The notes: generated by a model from the letters alone, not told the origin. Counted from the first letter of the stretch, positions 25,279 to 34,227 are shown. The stretch is DNA of 64,000 bases from Chthonomonas sp035294505 (GCF_035294505.1 NZ_DATGKU010000174.1:73610-137609), one strand, 5' to 3'. Program-made: numbers and translations.

Positions 25279-27087
25279 ATGCCCACTCAAAGAGAGGCAG
25301 GCCTGCGTGCACTCAAACAAGGGGATTTTGAAAGGGCGCGTGTGTTGTTGGAAAGCGCCTGTTGGCAGTACCCCGAAGACTTCAAAGCACACTACCTACT
25401 CGGTGCCGTCTATTATAACTGCCGGCGCTACGACCAGGCCGTCTCGGCTCTACAGAGAGCCGTGTTTCTTAAGCCGCATTCGCCACAAGCCCACTACAAC
25501 CTCGGCATTGCCCTGGAACGCATAGGCAAATGGGAAGATGCGGCCAATGAGGTGCGCAAAGCGCTGGAACTCGACCCACACTATGAGGTCGCCTCCGGCA
25601 CCCTACGCAAATGGGCACGCGCCGGTAAAATCTCTCTAACTCCTGAAGAAGAAGCCAAACTGTTGGCCGGCCTGCCCCGCAACTGGCTAACTCAACAAAA
25701 TGCCGACACATCGGCCGCTTCTATGGAGGCACCTTCCGACGCAGTGCAGAGTTCCCCAGAAGCCGAACCTCAGAAGGCAGCCCCATCCGCACAAGCAGCC
25801 ATGCTGCCGCCCTTTGTTGAGATCGCGCCTTCGAGGCCGGAAAGCATCAGCCCGCCTCTCAATCAACCGATTACCGCTCAGGATACCCCCTCCGATTTGT
25901 CATCTGTAAATCCGCCTAATCTTGCCAGCGATTCCGCAACGGTCGTCGAGACAACCACTCAACCGGGGGAGGCGCGGACACAGACCTCCTCCGATGAAAT
26001 CAAAGAGGATTCTCTACAGACGGATATCCCTGTTCTGCAGCCAACCTTGCTCACACCACCACCCATCGAATGGTCTCAACCTGACGAGGTGCCGCTGGTA
26101 CCCGAGCCGCCCGATCCTATCCTCTTGCAGGAAGTCATGGAGTCCGACGACGTTGCCACAACAACACCCCCGCCCATTCTCTCTGAAGTGGTTTCACCAC
26201 CCAAAGCGCTTCAAGAGAAAACCGCTGATAATAATACGGAACCGGCAGAGCCATCAGCCATAGCGGTACCTGAAGAGGTATCCGCCCCACCTGAAGTAAC
26301 AGAACCTTCCGACGTCAACGTCCTCGACCTGCTTGCCCCACCCGAGGTGTTCGAGCTACCCACCCCCGAATCACTCCCAACGCACCCCGTGCCTCCCCCG
26401 GTTATCGAGACAAGGGAAGAGGAATCGAATCTCGTAAGGGCTTCTGCACCGACCGATTCCGCTCTCCAACAAGAGGATATCAGCCCTACCACTACCGCTC
26501 TGGAGCCACCTGCTGTTGCTCTCAACGATCCCACAGTGCTCGAAACAGAGACAACGCCCTCCTCCACCGTATCTCCGCAAGCCCAACCACAGCCCACATT
26601 CTCGGAGCCTTCGATTGGCGAACCGCTTCTCGGTCACGCCAGCCGTGAATCCGTACAAGAGAGAGCCTCTGCCCAACAGACTGCCGCTTCCCCTACCCAC
26701 GAGCCATCTCAATCGGCAGAAGCGCCTGAAGAGGCTGTAAGTGCCGAGATTCCACCGCACGTTCAACCCAAATCGCGCCAAACAAAAGCACGGGGCTCGG
26801 TCGAAGATGACGCGGAGGACTATAGCTACTTTGTGCCCGTTCCTTGCCAAGAGGCCACCGAAGCGTTACAAATCGCCATCGCCAGCCTCATCCTCTTTGT
26901 AATAGGTGTTGTTTTAGGCCCCATCGCCATTCGTAAAGCAATCGAAGCCAAACGTTGGATCGCTGCTAGCCCCTATTTCACAGGCGCCACACAAGCAAAC
27001 ATCGCCCTCGTACTGGGCATTCTCAGCACCGTCATTTCCCTGCTCTTCTGCATTCACTACGCCCCTTCCCTATTCTCGACCCATTAG
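25279..27087 (+). CDS. TPR protein with long Pro/Glu/Ser/Thr-rich linker and DUF4190 membrane tail
   Basis: A 602-residue protein in three parts. Residues about 1-110 are tetratricopeptide repeats (YLLGAVYYNCRRYDQAVSAL, AHYNLGIALERIGKWEDAAN). Residues about 130-515 are low-complexity, acidic and proline-rich. Residues about 530-600 contain two membrane helices in a DUF4190-like arrangement (GPIAIRKAIEAKRW between them). This suggests a cytoplasmic docking module tethered to the membrane. ATG follows AAGGAG. It lies directly after the Hsp70-like gene and 19 bp before the epimerase gene, so one operon is likely. Confidence 0.82.
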   Translation: MPTQREAGLRALKQGDFERARVLLESACWQYPEDFKAHYLLGAVYYNCRRYDQAVSALQRAVFLKPHSPQAHYNLGIALERIGKWEDAANEVRKALELDPHYEVASGTLRKWARAGKISLTPEEEAKLLAGLPRNWLTQQNADTSAASMEAPSDAVQSSPEAEPQKAAPSAQAAMLPPFVEIAPSRPESISPPLNQPITAQDTPSDLSSVNPPNLASDSATVVETTTQPGEARTQTSSDEIKEDSLQTDIPVLQPTLLTPPPIEWSQPDEVPLVPEPPDPILLQEVMESDDVATTTPPPILSEVVSPPKALQEKTADNNTEPAEPSAIAVPEEVSAPPEVTEPSDVNVLDLLAPPEVFELPTPESLPTHPVPPPVIETREEESNLVRASAPTDSALQQEDISPTTTALEPPAVALNDPTVLETETTPSSTVSPQAQPQPTFSEPSIGEPLLGHASRESVQERASAQQTAASPTHEPSQSAEAPEEAVSAEIPPHVQPKSRQTKARGSVEDDAEDYSYFVPVPCQEATEALQIAIASLILFVIGVVLGPIAIRKAIEAKRWIAASPYFTGATQANIALVLGILSTVISLLFCIHYAPSLFSTH

Positions 27088-27106
27088 AGAGGATCACATT
27101 GTTTCT

Positions 27107-28057
27107 ATGCACATTCTCGTCACAGGCGCAACCGGTTTTCTGGGTAAAGCCCTCTGCGCTCAACTGCTGAGGGATGGACACACCCTAGCGGTTGTAACAC
27201 GCCACCCTGAGGGAGTTCCTCGCCTTTTTGGAGCGAATGTCAAAAGCATCTGTTGGAACGATAAAGAGGCTCTTCACACAGCTTTAGAAGAGTCTCAGGC
27301 TGTGATCAACTTAGCGGGGGCTTCTATCGCCGGTAAGCGCTGGAACGCTGCCTACAAGGAGGAGCTGGTGCGCTCGCGTGTGGAGACCACACATACCCTC
27401 GTGGAGTGCATGCGCAACTGTAAAAATCCTCCCTCCACTCTTCTCTCCGCCTCTGCCGTAGGCTACTACGGAGACTGTAACGATAAGATGATCACCGAAG
27501 AGCGGCCCGCCGGCTCCGATTTTTTGGCAGAGCTTTGTCTTCAGTGGGAGACCGAGGCCAACCGCGCGCGCCAATGCAAAGCTCGTGTGGCGACCATGCG
27601 ACTGGCTACGGTGCTTGGGCCAGGCGGTGCCTTAGCGAGGATGCTACGGCCTTTCCCCTCCATCCCCTTCAACCCATGGAAACTCGGTTTAGGAGGCCCG
27701 TTCGGATCGGGAAAACAGTGGATGCCCTGGATCCATCTTGAAGATGCCGTCGGCCTCTTCCTCTGGGCACTTCAGGAAGATCGTCTGGATGGCCCGTGCA
27801 ACGCCGTAGCGCCCGAAACGATAAGCAATCTAGAGTTCGCCCGCGCCCTTGCAGCCATCTATGGGAAGCGCCCCTCCTTCCCGCTCCCCGCATTCGTATT
27901 GCGTATCCTTTTAGGAGAGTTTGCCGATTCGCTGCTCGCCAGCCAGCGCGTGGTTCCTACCGTAGCAAAACGCCTTGGCTATACCTACCGGTATCCCGAG
28001 CTTATTCCGGCCCTAAAACAGAGCGTAACCGCGTTGGAGACAAGGCCGAAGGGCTAA
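27107..28057 (+). CDS. TIGR01777-family NAD(P)-dependent epimerase
   Basis: A 316-residue extended short-chain dehydrogenase. TGATGFLGKALCAQLL is the Rossmann nucleotide-binding motif. LINLAGASI-like VINLAGASIAGKRW, SASAVGYYGD and EERPAGSDFLAELCLQWE are diagnostic for the YfcH/SDR39U1 subgroup, and the C terminus has the DUF1731-like LGEFADSLLASQRVVP. Substrate is unknown. The old label as a cell-division inhibitor is not supported. It is the last gene of the 22548-28057 plus-strand run and converges with the TPR protein gene after 46 bp. Confidence 0.9.
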   Translation: MHILVTGATGFLGKALCAQLLRDGHTLAVVTRHPEGVPRLFGANVKSICWNDKEALHTALEESQAVINLAGASIAGKRWNAAYKEELVRSRVETTHTLVECMRNCKNPPSTLLSASAVGYYGDCNDKMITEERPAGSDFLAELCLQWETEANRARQCKARVATMRLATVLGPGGALARMLRPFPSIPFNPWKLGLGGPFGSGKQWMPWIHLEDAVGLFLWALQEDRLDGPCNAVAPETISNLEFARALAAIYGKRPSFPLPAFVLRILLGEFADSLLASQRVVPTVAKRLGYTYRYPELIPALKQSVTALETRPKG

Positions 28058-28103
28058 ATAGGGTTTGAAGAGCCTAACCTCAGCCCTCAAAGCAACCCAT
28101 GCA

Positions 28104-29081
28104 TTAGCGTCCTTTTTGATGCGTAACCTGTTTCTTGGACTGTACTTTCTCCTTTTGCTTGATAGCCTGCTCTAACCGTGCACGTAGGCGCGAGAGATAC
28201 TCATAACCGGCCTGCTCTTCGGGCGTTTTAGGTCTAATGGGGGTAACCGTAGGTGGATAGGCAACGTACTTGCCGTTTATTTCATAATACATTTTGCCAT
28301 TGTGCAGACCGATGGACGGATAACCAACCTCTGTGGCATACTGCCTCCAAAGCAGGTTTGCTGCTCGGCGCAAGTATTTGAGTTGCTTCACAGAAAGACC
28401 GGTGGGAATCGGCGGTTGCGGCCCCTTCCAGTGGCTGTGGGCAGCACGATCCAATACGGCAAACATCCTCTCTCCTCCAATACGCCTTATTAAATCTTTG
28501 GCAAGAAACGATTCGGAGGGAAAAGGCTTATACACATCTACATCCTCATAGGCCTGGCAAAGGGCGTCCACGCTGAGAGGGCTATGTGTTTGCAAATAGA
28601 ACTGGTAAAGATTATCGAGACAGAGCTTCACTAACTTTTGCTCAAAAGGCGGATACTCGGCAAATGGCCGCAAGATGCGGTCGCGCTCTTGTTTCATGTA
28701 GAGGGCCAGCATACCCAGTTTAAACAGGTTCATGGGCGTCGGTTGGGTTTGCGCATCCTGTTGCCACCGTTCTAAAAGAATATCGCGCTTATGTCCTATC
28801 GCCTGCAGGTATCCTACCGCAGCCACATAGTCCTGAGGGTTTTGGAGCATCTCCTTTTGGAACAGAGGCGCTGCCTGATCGTACTTGCCGGCTTTCAAGA
28901 GAGAGTAGGCCTCGCGGAATAAGGGTGTCTCTGTTTCAACGTATTCCGTTAATGGAATGGAGAACCAGAAGCAACCGGGAAAGTAGGCATTGTCGGTAAA
29001 GTTATCTGCCCAGGCAGCTGCTAGGCAACAGACCAACAGAAAACTAACTAGCATAGATACACATGCACAATTTTTCTTCAT
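28104..29081 (-). CDS. Secreted TPR-like protein of unknown function
   Basis: A 325-residue protein with a clear signal peptide (residues 1-25, ending near AAAWA). The segment YSLLKAGKYDQAAPLFQKEMLQNPQDYVAAVG is TPR-like. The remainder is helical with a lysine/glutamine-rich C terminus. No enzyme motif is seen. ATG follows TAAGGAGA with 9-nt spacing. It is divergent from the GH116-like gene across a 291-bp region that holds a nested palindrome. Confidence 0.65.
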   Translation of the reverse strand: MKKNCACVSMLVSFLLVCCLAAAWADNFTDNAYFPGCFWFSIPLTEYVETETPLFREAYSLLKAGKYDQAAPLFQKEMLQNPQDYVAAVGYLQAIGHKRDILLERWQQDAQTQPTPMNLFKLGMLALYMKQERDRILRPFAEYPPFEQKLVKLCLDNLYQFYLQTHSPLSVDALCQAYEDVDVYKPFPSESFLAKDLIRRIGGERMFAVLDRAAHSHWKGPQPPIPTGLSVKQLKYLRRAANLLWRQYATEVGYPSIGLHNGKMYYEINGKYVAYPPTVTPIRPKTPEEQAGYEYLSRLRARLEQAIKQKEKVQSKKQVTHQKGR

Positions 29082-29108
29082 GGGGCTGGTCTCCTTAGTT
29101 ATTGTCTT

Positions 29109-29135
29109 GCGTCAAAGCCTTTGACATCATGACGC
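29109..29135. promoter_or_regulatory. Nested inverted repeats in a divergent promoter region
   Basis: GTCAAAG, C, CTTTGAC (29111-29125) is a perfect 15-bp palindrome. GCGTCA (29109-29114) and TGACGC (29130-29135) add an outer inverted repeat. The right arm overlaps TTGACA (29121-29126), a consensus -35 for rightward transcription, with TTATAC about 20 bp further on. It lies 28 bp upstream of the leftward gene. This looks like an operator controlling one or both genes. The rest of 29136-29372 is AT-rich with nothing else recognised. Confidence 0.55.
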
Positions 29136-29372
29136 GCTGTTCTGGTTTATACAAGTAGCCCCTCAGTCTCGATAACAGCATGCTATATGTTACATCGCGA
29201 ATATTAAGCGGTGGTTAACATAAAATTAATTTTCTATTAAGGCTGCCACCGTTCTCCAAAAACACTCTATGCCGATAACTCTTTCCATCGAGTGAGAGAT
29301 TGAGAGCTAAACCTCATTCGAAGTGTGTATACTAACTCTGCTTCCAAAGTTGTCGTGGAGGGGGAGGAAGGC

Positions 29373-31568
29373 ATGCAAAGGGTCTATCGTCAAATTCTCA
29401 TCTTGGTCGCCGTTGCTCTGGTGCACTTAGCATTGTCTGTCCAAGCCGTATTGGCGGCAAACAGTCGTTCCTATCCGGTGATGCTTGGAGGCATCGGGTC
29501 GGGTGCCGTTCTGCTCGATAACACGGGAACGATTTCCGCTGCAGCGCCCATTCCCGATCGCCCTCGCAGGTTTTCGCCGGATGAAACCGGCTTTCTTGCT
29601 GCACGCATTCGCATTGGGGACGAAACGCATGCCTTCGCCCTCTCTTCTCAGAGTGTGAAGCAAATCCCTTGCCTGCCTTCCTTACTCAGCACTCCTGGAT
29701 TTCCTATCTCCGAGTTTGAAGTGCCAAGCACCGACTCGCCGATAGCAACCCAACTTCGCATCTTCTCTCCCTTCATCCCTCACGATCTGCCCAATTCCAC
29801 GCTGCCGGCAGTCGCCTTTATTGTCACCTTTCACAATCCACTCCCTATTGCGGCCAAGGTAAGCGCGCTCATCTCATGTCCATCGCTCTTCGTAGCCCCC
29901 GACCAGGCCGAGATATTGCCCGCCTCAAATGGCTTCTTTGGAGCGCACATCACGAGCGCACAGGGTGAAACGGCAGTCTATACCTACCCCCAAAGAGGAG
30001 ATGCCACCGTAACCTCCCTGTGCTGGAACGGATCCGAGCAAACGGTAAGTTGGTGGCGTTCCTTTGTGGATACAGGGAACCTCACCGGATCGCAGCAGCT
30101 CCACGAGGTCGCCAAACCGGCCATAGCCCTTGCCGTGCATCTGACACTAGCACCCCACGATCAGGTGCAAATTCCTTTTGTGTTAGCCTGGTACGCCCAC
30201 ACGGCCCAATCGTTTTACTACGCAACCCTCTTCCCGAACGCCACGGCCATAGCCCAACGACTTCTTGCTAACTGGCTTGCGCTTTATGCCCTCACTGCGG
30301 AGTGGCAAGACAACCTTAAGTTTTCAAACCTTCCAAGTCCGCTCATTCAAAGGCTCGGTGACTGCCTTCAACCGCTGCTCACCGAAGCGGCTATAGACCA
30401 CGACGGTTTTCTAAGCATCCCCCGCAGCGATACACGTATGGAAACAGGCTCACTCAGCCCTGCGGAAGATGCGATCAGCAAACAATTGTCTCTCTCTCTT
30501 CCGCTACTTGACCTCTATCCAGACCTGATAGCCAAAGAAATCGAAAGTCTGGGAACGGCCTTTCGGCAACACAAAGATTATGCCGTCGCCGTCCCGCTGC
30601 TGCTGCTCAGCGACGCCTATGTCCGACAAACAGGTAACCTCTTTCTGGTTCAAAACGAGAAGCCCATCCTCCATGACGCCTCTCAAATGCTCGATTCCAC
30701 CTCTCAGCCGACACTCAGTCTGTGGAGATGGGGGGCCCTTTCAGCGGCGGTCTCTCTGGCAAACCTTCTCAATGATAAAGACCTCGCGACGCATCTACTG
30801 CAATCGCTTGCCGAAGAGACCCAAACGATCGGCAACATTTTCCACAATTCCATAACTTCACCCGAGCCTTCCCTCGTGAATCCTTCGCACTGGCTAGTAC
30901 CGGCCGCGCTCCTCCATGCTTTCGACGAAAATCTCTCTTTGCCTATTCCATCCATCCCCCCCACATACCCTAACGTATCTACCATGAACGACATCCTCTT
31001 GCCCGCTTATCTCTACGTCCTTATCATGCAAAACCATCCAGATGCAGGACTACGCTATTCTCTTTCCTACCACCCTATCGAGACGAATAACCCCCTCCAG
31101 TGCATTCTTTGGGGCTTACTTGATGTGTTGTCCGGTTTTCAAGTCGATCAAGTTACCGAAAGTGTCTGGCTTCTACCCGATATCCCCGGCGACTGGCCTC
31201 GCCTGGAATGCCCTATCTTCTCTGCCAATCTTTGGGCCACTCTTCATTACACACCTACAGCCCGAGGCGAAAACATGCGGTTATACATCGCTCGCCTTTT
31301 CGCTCCAGGGCCACTCGCCTATCCCCCTAGCTCCGAACTGCTTCCCAAACTCCCTCCGCCACATCTCATCATCAGGTCACTCTTCATACCGGCACCACCT
31401 CGTGGACTGCATCACCTATCCACGAGTCTTCCGGAAGTCCATCTCAGCCTAGCCCAACGCCCACTTGGTTTTCGCCTGAAGCCCGTTAATCCTTCTGTTC
31501 TCTGCCTGCAACTCGATACTCCCCTGCAATTAACTGCTGGCGATACGCTCGATATTGAAGTCCACTAA
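29373..31568 (+). CDS. Secreted GH116-like protein, apparently without the catalytic motifs
   Basis: A 731-residue protein from ATG 29373, chosen for the purine-rich GGGGGAGGAAGG just upstream. A signal peptide (to about residue 28) precedes YPVMLGGIGSGAVLLDNTG. FPISEFEVPSTD, IFSPFIPHDLPNSTLPA and the following strand match the N-terminal beta domain of GH116 (bile-acid beta-glucosidase/glucosylceramidase type). The C-terminal region should be an (alpha/alpha)6 barrel, but I cannot find the expected conserved catalytic Glu and Asp blocks. It may be a binding protein or a highly diverged enzyme. It ends immediately before a perfect REP-like palindrome. Confidence 0.6.
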   Translation: MQRVYRQILILVAVALVHLALSVQAVLAANSRSYPVMLGGIGSGAVLLDNTGTISAAAPIPDRPRRFSPDETGFLAARIRIGDETHAFALSSQSVKQIPCLPSLLSTPGFPISEFEVPSTDSPIATQLRIFSPFIPHDLPNSTLPAVAFIVTFHNPLPIAAKVSALISCPSLFVAPDQAEILPASNGFFGAHITSAQGETAVYTYPQRGDATVTSLCWNGSEQTVSWWRSFVDTGNLTGSQQLHEVAKPAIALAVHLTLAPHDQVQIPFVLAWYAHTAQSFYYATLFPNATAIAQRLLANWLALYALTAEWQDNLKFSNLPSPLIQRLGDCLQPLLTEAAIDHDGFLSIPRSDTRMETGSLSPAEDAISKQLSLSLPLLDLYPDLIAKEIESLGTAFRQHKDYAVAVPLLLLSDAYVRQTGNLFLVQNEKPILHDASQMLDSTSQPTLSLWRWGALSAAVSLANLLNDKDLATHLLQSLAEETQTIGNIFHNSITSPEPSLVNPSHWLVPAALLHAFDENLSLPIPSIPPTYPNVSTMNDILLPAYLYVLIMQNHPDAGLRYSLSYHPIETNNPLQCILWGLLDVLSGFQVDQVTESVWLLPDIPGDWPRLECPIFSANLWATLHYTPTARGENMRLYIARLFAPGPLAYPPSSELLPKLPPPHLIIRSLFIPAPPRGLHHLSTSLPEVHLSLAQRPLGFRLKPVNPSVLCLQLDTPLQLTAGDTLDIEVH

Positions 31569-31597
31569 GTAGGGGCAGGTTTGAAACCTGCCCCTAC
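31569..31597. repeat. REP-like palindrome, copy 2 (perfect)
   Basis: GTAGGGGCAGGTTT, a central G, then AAACCTGCCCCTAC: 14-bp perfect arms, starting one base after the stop codon of the GH116-like gene. It lies between convergent genes, exactly as copy 1 (7562-7590) does. It is likely a dispersed palindromic repeat that also terminates transcription. Confidence 0.85.
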
Positions 31598-31662
31598 ATG
31601 TTGCAGCGGCTTCTATAGGCTCAATACCCTCCTACTCCGCTCTTGCCTAAATGCAATGCCGA

Positions 31663-32811
31663 TTACCCTGCTAGGGCCGGTTGAAGCAGATTTTGAGGCT
31701 CGATAACCTCAAATACGCCGCGCGCCGCCCAACCGTACTGAGAGGTAAGGCGCGGCAGAAGGTACATAGGCACTTTGCGCACAATCGGCGGGCGCTTTAC
31801 CTGCCCATGCTGGCGTTCCCACAGCAGATCGGCGGCCTCCCGACCGATCTGTTCCCACGGCATGTAGAGCGTGGTGAGAAAATGGGCACCGCCGATGGCC
31901 GTATTATCGAACCCTACCAAGGCCGGCCATCTTACGGTCGGCACATCGCTGTTGCGCAAAACCGAAAGTACACCGAGCGCTATGCGATCATTGGCAGCGA
32001 CTATCGCGGTCATCTCACCTATTCGGCGTAACAGAGCCTCCCCGAGTTCGATACCAATGTGGAACATCGCCTCTCCCGTCCACGTTGGCACCTTGGAAGG
32101 GTGAAACGCAAGCCCTTGCGGGCTAAGCCCACTTGCTTCTAACGCTTCACGCCACCCCTCCTCACGCAATGCAGACCATTCAAAGCCCGGATGCAGATTC
32201 GAGGAGGTATGTGCCCCCAAAAAGGCGATTTGGCGATGTCCCAACCGGATAAGATGGTTGGTCGCCATACGCCCTCCCTCAAACTCATCAAAGGCCACCA
32301 CATCGCCTAACCCCTCGAGTGAATGGGAGGCATAGGTTACGTTGGGCAGAGCCTCGTGGTCGAAATAGGCGAACATTTCCCTGTTCTCCGGGGAGGAGAT
32401 ATCGCCAAAAACGCCCAAAATGGCGGGAAGCTGCCCTTGTTGAAAAAGCTCTCTCAACTGTGACGGGCGCATGGCCAGAGTGGCCGCACCGAGCTGAGCC
32501 ATGCGCATCTCGAATCCATGTTGTGCAGCCAGAGGAATGCCGTCCTGGACGAGCCATAGATAGAACCCCTCCAGAGGAACAGGGCGCCTTCGCACGAACG
32601 TCCCCACGCGAGAGACCGTGCAGAGCAATCCTTCTTCCACCAGAGTTTGCATAGCACGATGGGTAACATTGACTGAAATGTTATATTTTTTCGCTAACTC
32701 CTTCATGGGAGGCAGTGTCTCACCAGGTTGTAAACTGCCAGAACGCACCGCCTCACGCAAATCTTGAATGAGCGCGTTCCGACGTCGTTCCACCTCTCTT
32801 CGTGTTGCCAT
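31663..32811 (-). CDS. GntR-HTH / LacI-type sugar-sensor chimeric regulator (AraR-like)
   Basis: A 382-residue transcription factor. Residues 1-75 are a GntR winged helix (LQPGETLPPMKELAKKYNIS, MQTLVEEGLLCTVSRVGTFV). The rest is a periplasmic-binding-protein-like LacI sensor domain (AILGVFGD, MATNHLIRLGHRQIAFLG, WPALVGFDNTAIGGAHF, PMYLLPRLTSQYG). The same domain combination is found in the arabinose repressor AraR. The inducer is unknown, and a plant sugar is the natural guess given the surrounding glycosidases. It is divergent from the alcohol dehydrogenase gene. Inverted repeats just upstream suggest autoregulation. GGAGAG precedes the ATG. Confidence 0.92.
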   Translation of the reverse strand: MATRREVERRRNALIQDLREAVRSGSLQPGETLPPMKELAKKYNISVNVTHRAMQTLVEEGLLCTVSRVGTFVRRRPVPLEGFYLWLVQDGIPLAAQHGFEMRMAQLGAATLAMRPSQLRELFQQGQLPAILGVFGDISSPENREMFAYFDHEALPNVTYASHSLEGLGDVVAFDEFEGGRMATNHLIRLGHRQIAFLGAHTSSNLHPGFEWSALREEGWREALEASGLSPQGLAFHPSKVPTWTGEAMFHIGIELGEALLRRIGEMTAIVAANDRIALGVLSVLRNSDVPTVRWPALVGFDNTAIGGAHFLTTLYMPWEQIGREAADLLWERQHGQVKRPPIVRKVPMYLLPRLTSQYGWAARGVFEVIEPQNLLQPALAG

Positions 32812-32836
32812 AACTTACACTCTCCAAAGGGACTAC

Positions 32837-32870
32837 TTCGCGTACTTTAGGTCTTAACGGTATACGCGAA
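32837..32870. promoter_or_regulatory. Inverted repeat upstream of the GntR/LacI regulator
   Basis: TTCGCGTA (32837-32844) and TACGCGAA (32863-32870) are perfect 8-bp arms 18 bp apart, starting 26 bp before the regulator start codon. The position fits an autoregulatory operator or a looping pair of half-sites. Confidence 0.5.
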
Positions 32871-32894
32871 AATTCACATAGTTTAAAACAGTTA

Positions 32895-32960
32895 GTATTT
32901 CCTAAAAAGTTCCCTCACCGATATAGCCTCCCCCTAAAGAGGCCTCTTACTAGGAAATAC
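32895..32960. promoter_or_regulatory. Long-spaced 10-bp inverted repeat
   Basis: GTATTTCCTA (32895-32904) and TAGGAAATAC (32951-32960) are perfect complementary arms separated by 46 bp in the divergent region between the regulator and the alcohol dehydrogenase. They may be two half-operators for a looping repressor or a leader stem. Confidence 0.45.
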
Positions 32961-33022
32961 CTGTATCGAAAGACTCTTTTAACGCCGAAAAGTTTCGCCT
33001 TTTCTCAACACATCGAAATGCA

Positions 33023-33038
33023 GGACATCGGCATGTCC
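33023..33038. promoter_or_regulatory. Short palindrome upstream of alcohol dehydrogenase
   Basis: GGACAT (33023-33028) and ATGTCC (33033-33038) with a CGGC centre, 48 bp before the start codon. It is a possible operator or 5' hairpin. Its sequence differs from the other two inverted repeats in this region. Confidence 0.4.
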
Positions 33039-33085
33039 TTGTTGAAGTTATAGGTTAAACAGAATCGAGGAGGAGGAAGGAGAAT

Positions 33086-34207
33086 ATGTCGAGCCGTCAA
33101 GGGAAAGCGGTACTGCTGAACGCCCCCGATACGCCCGCCGTTGTTGAGGATATCCTTGTAGACCCGCCCGGCCCCAATGAGGTTCTTGTGAGAATCGTCG
33201 CCAGCGGGGTATGCCATACAGACCTCACGGTGAAAAATCTGAAAGGCATGGGCATGCCTTTCCCCATCGTACTCGGCCATGAGGGCGCCGGTTATGTCGA
33301 AGAGGTAGGGGAAGGGGTAACCCATCTCGCGCCAGGCGACCCGGTGGTACTTGCCTACCGCGCCCCTTGCGAACAGTGCCCGGCCTGCCGTCGGGGAGAT
33401 CCACGCCACTGCTACGTAGCCCTACGTCCCAAACAACGCATTCACCGCAAGCGCGATGGTGCTCTCTGTTCGCAAGTGCTTCGCTGCGGCACCTTCAGCA
33501 CCTATACGGTGGTTCATGCAAAGGCTGCCATCAAGATGCCTACGGATATGCCCCTCGACAAGGCATGTCTCATTGCCTGCGGAGTCGTCACCGGCGTCGG
33601 TGCTACCTTCAACACCACCCCGGTCTTTGCCGGCTCTCGCGTGGCCGTTATTGGCTGCGGAGGGGTGGGGCTAAGTGTCATTCAGGGTGCAAAGCTAGCC
33701 CATGCGCGTCAGATCATCGCCATTGACATTAACCCAACGAAGCTGGAATGGGCCCGAAAGTTCGGAGCCACGCACACCGTTAATGCGCGCGAGACAGACC
33801 CTGTTGCCGTCGTGCGCGCCCTTACCGAAGATGGCTACGACGGTGGGGTAGAGTTCGCCTTTGAGGCCACCGGCATCCCCTCCTGCATCGAACAGGCCGT
33901 ACGCATGCTCGCCTATGGAGGTACCGCAACAACCATAGGCCTTCCTGCAGCCACCGATAGCGTTACCCTTAATTTGGGCGATATGGCCACCGGTGTCTAT
34001 TGGAACAAAGCCGCCCTGCGGGTCTGCCATGCGGGCGATACGCTTCCGTCACACGATTTTCCCCTCCTGGCCCAGCTCTACCTACAAAAACAGCTTAATC
34101 TCGACGACATGGTCACCCGAATTATCGGGCTAGAGGATGTGGAAGACGCCTTCCATGAGATGGAAACAGGCAATGTGATCCGCTCGGTCATTAAACTTCC
34201 TGTATAA
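33086..34207 (+). CDS. Zinc-dependent alcohol dehydrogenase, class III-like
   Basis: A 373-residue medium-chain dehydrogenase. GVCHTDLTVK and GHEGAGYVEEVG carry the catalytic zinc Cys and His. APCEQCPACRRGDPRHCY carries the four structural-zinc cysteines. VAVIGCGGVGLSVIQGAKLA is the NAD(P)-binding motif, and VIAIDIN-like IIAIDINPTK indicates NAD preference. The pattern resembles class III / thiol-dependent formaldehyde dehydrogenases, but the true substrate is undetermined. ATG follows a long GAGGAGGAGGAAGGAG tract. It is 20 bp upstream of the DUF2252 gene. Confidence 0.9.
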   Translation: MSSRQGKAVLLNAPDTPAVVEDILVDPPGPNEVLVRIVASGVCHTDLTVKNLKGMGMPFPIVLGHEGAGYVEEVGEGVTHLAPGDPVVLAYRAPCEQCPACRRGDPRHCYVALRPKQRIHRKRDGALCSQVLRCGTFSTYTVVHAKAAIKMPTDMPLDKACLIACGVVTGVGATFNTTPVFAGSRVAVIGCGGVGLSVIQGAKLAHARQIIAIDINPTKLEWARKFGATHTVNARETDPVAVVRALTEDGYDGGVEFAFEATGIPSCIEQAVRMLAYGGTATTIGLPAATDSVTLNLGDMATGVYWNKAALRVCHAGDTLPSHDFPLLAQLYLQKQLNLDDMVTRIIGLEDVEDAFHEMETGNVIRSVIKLPV

Positions 34208-34227
34208 AGGGGGGGCACCTGCACCGG

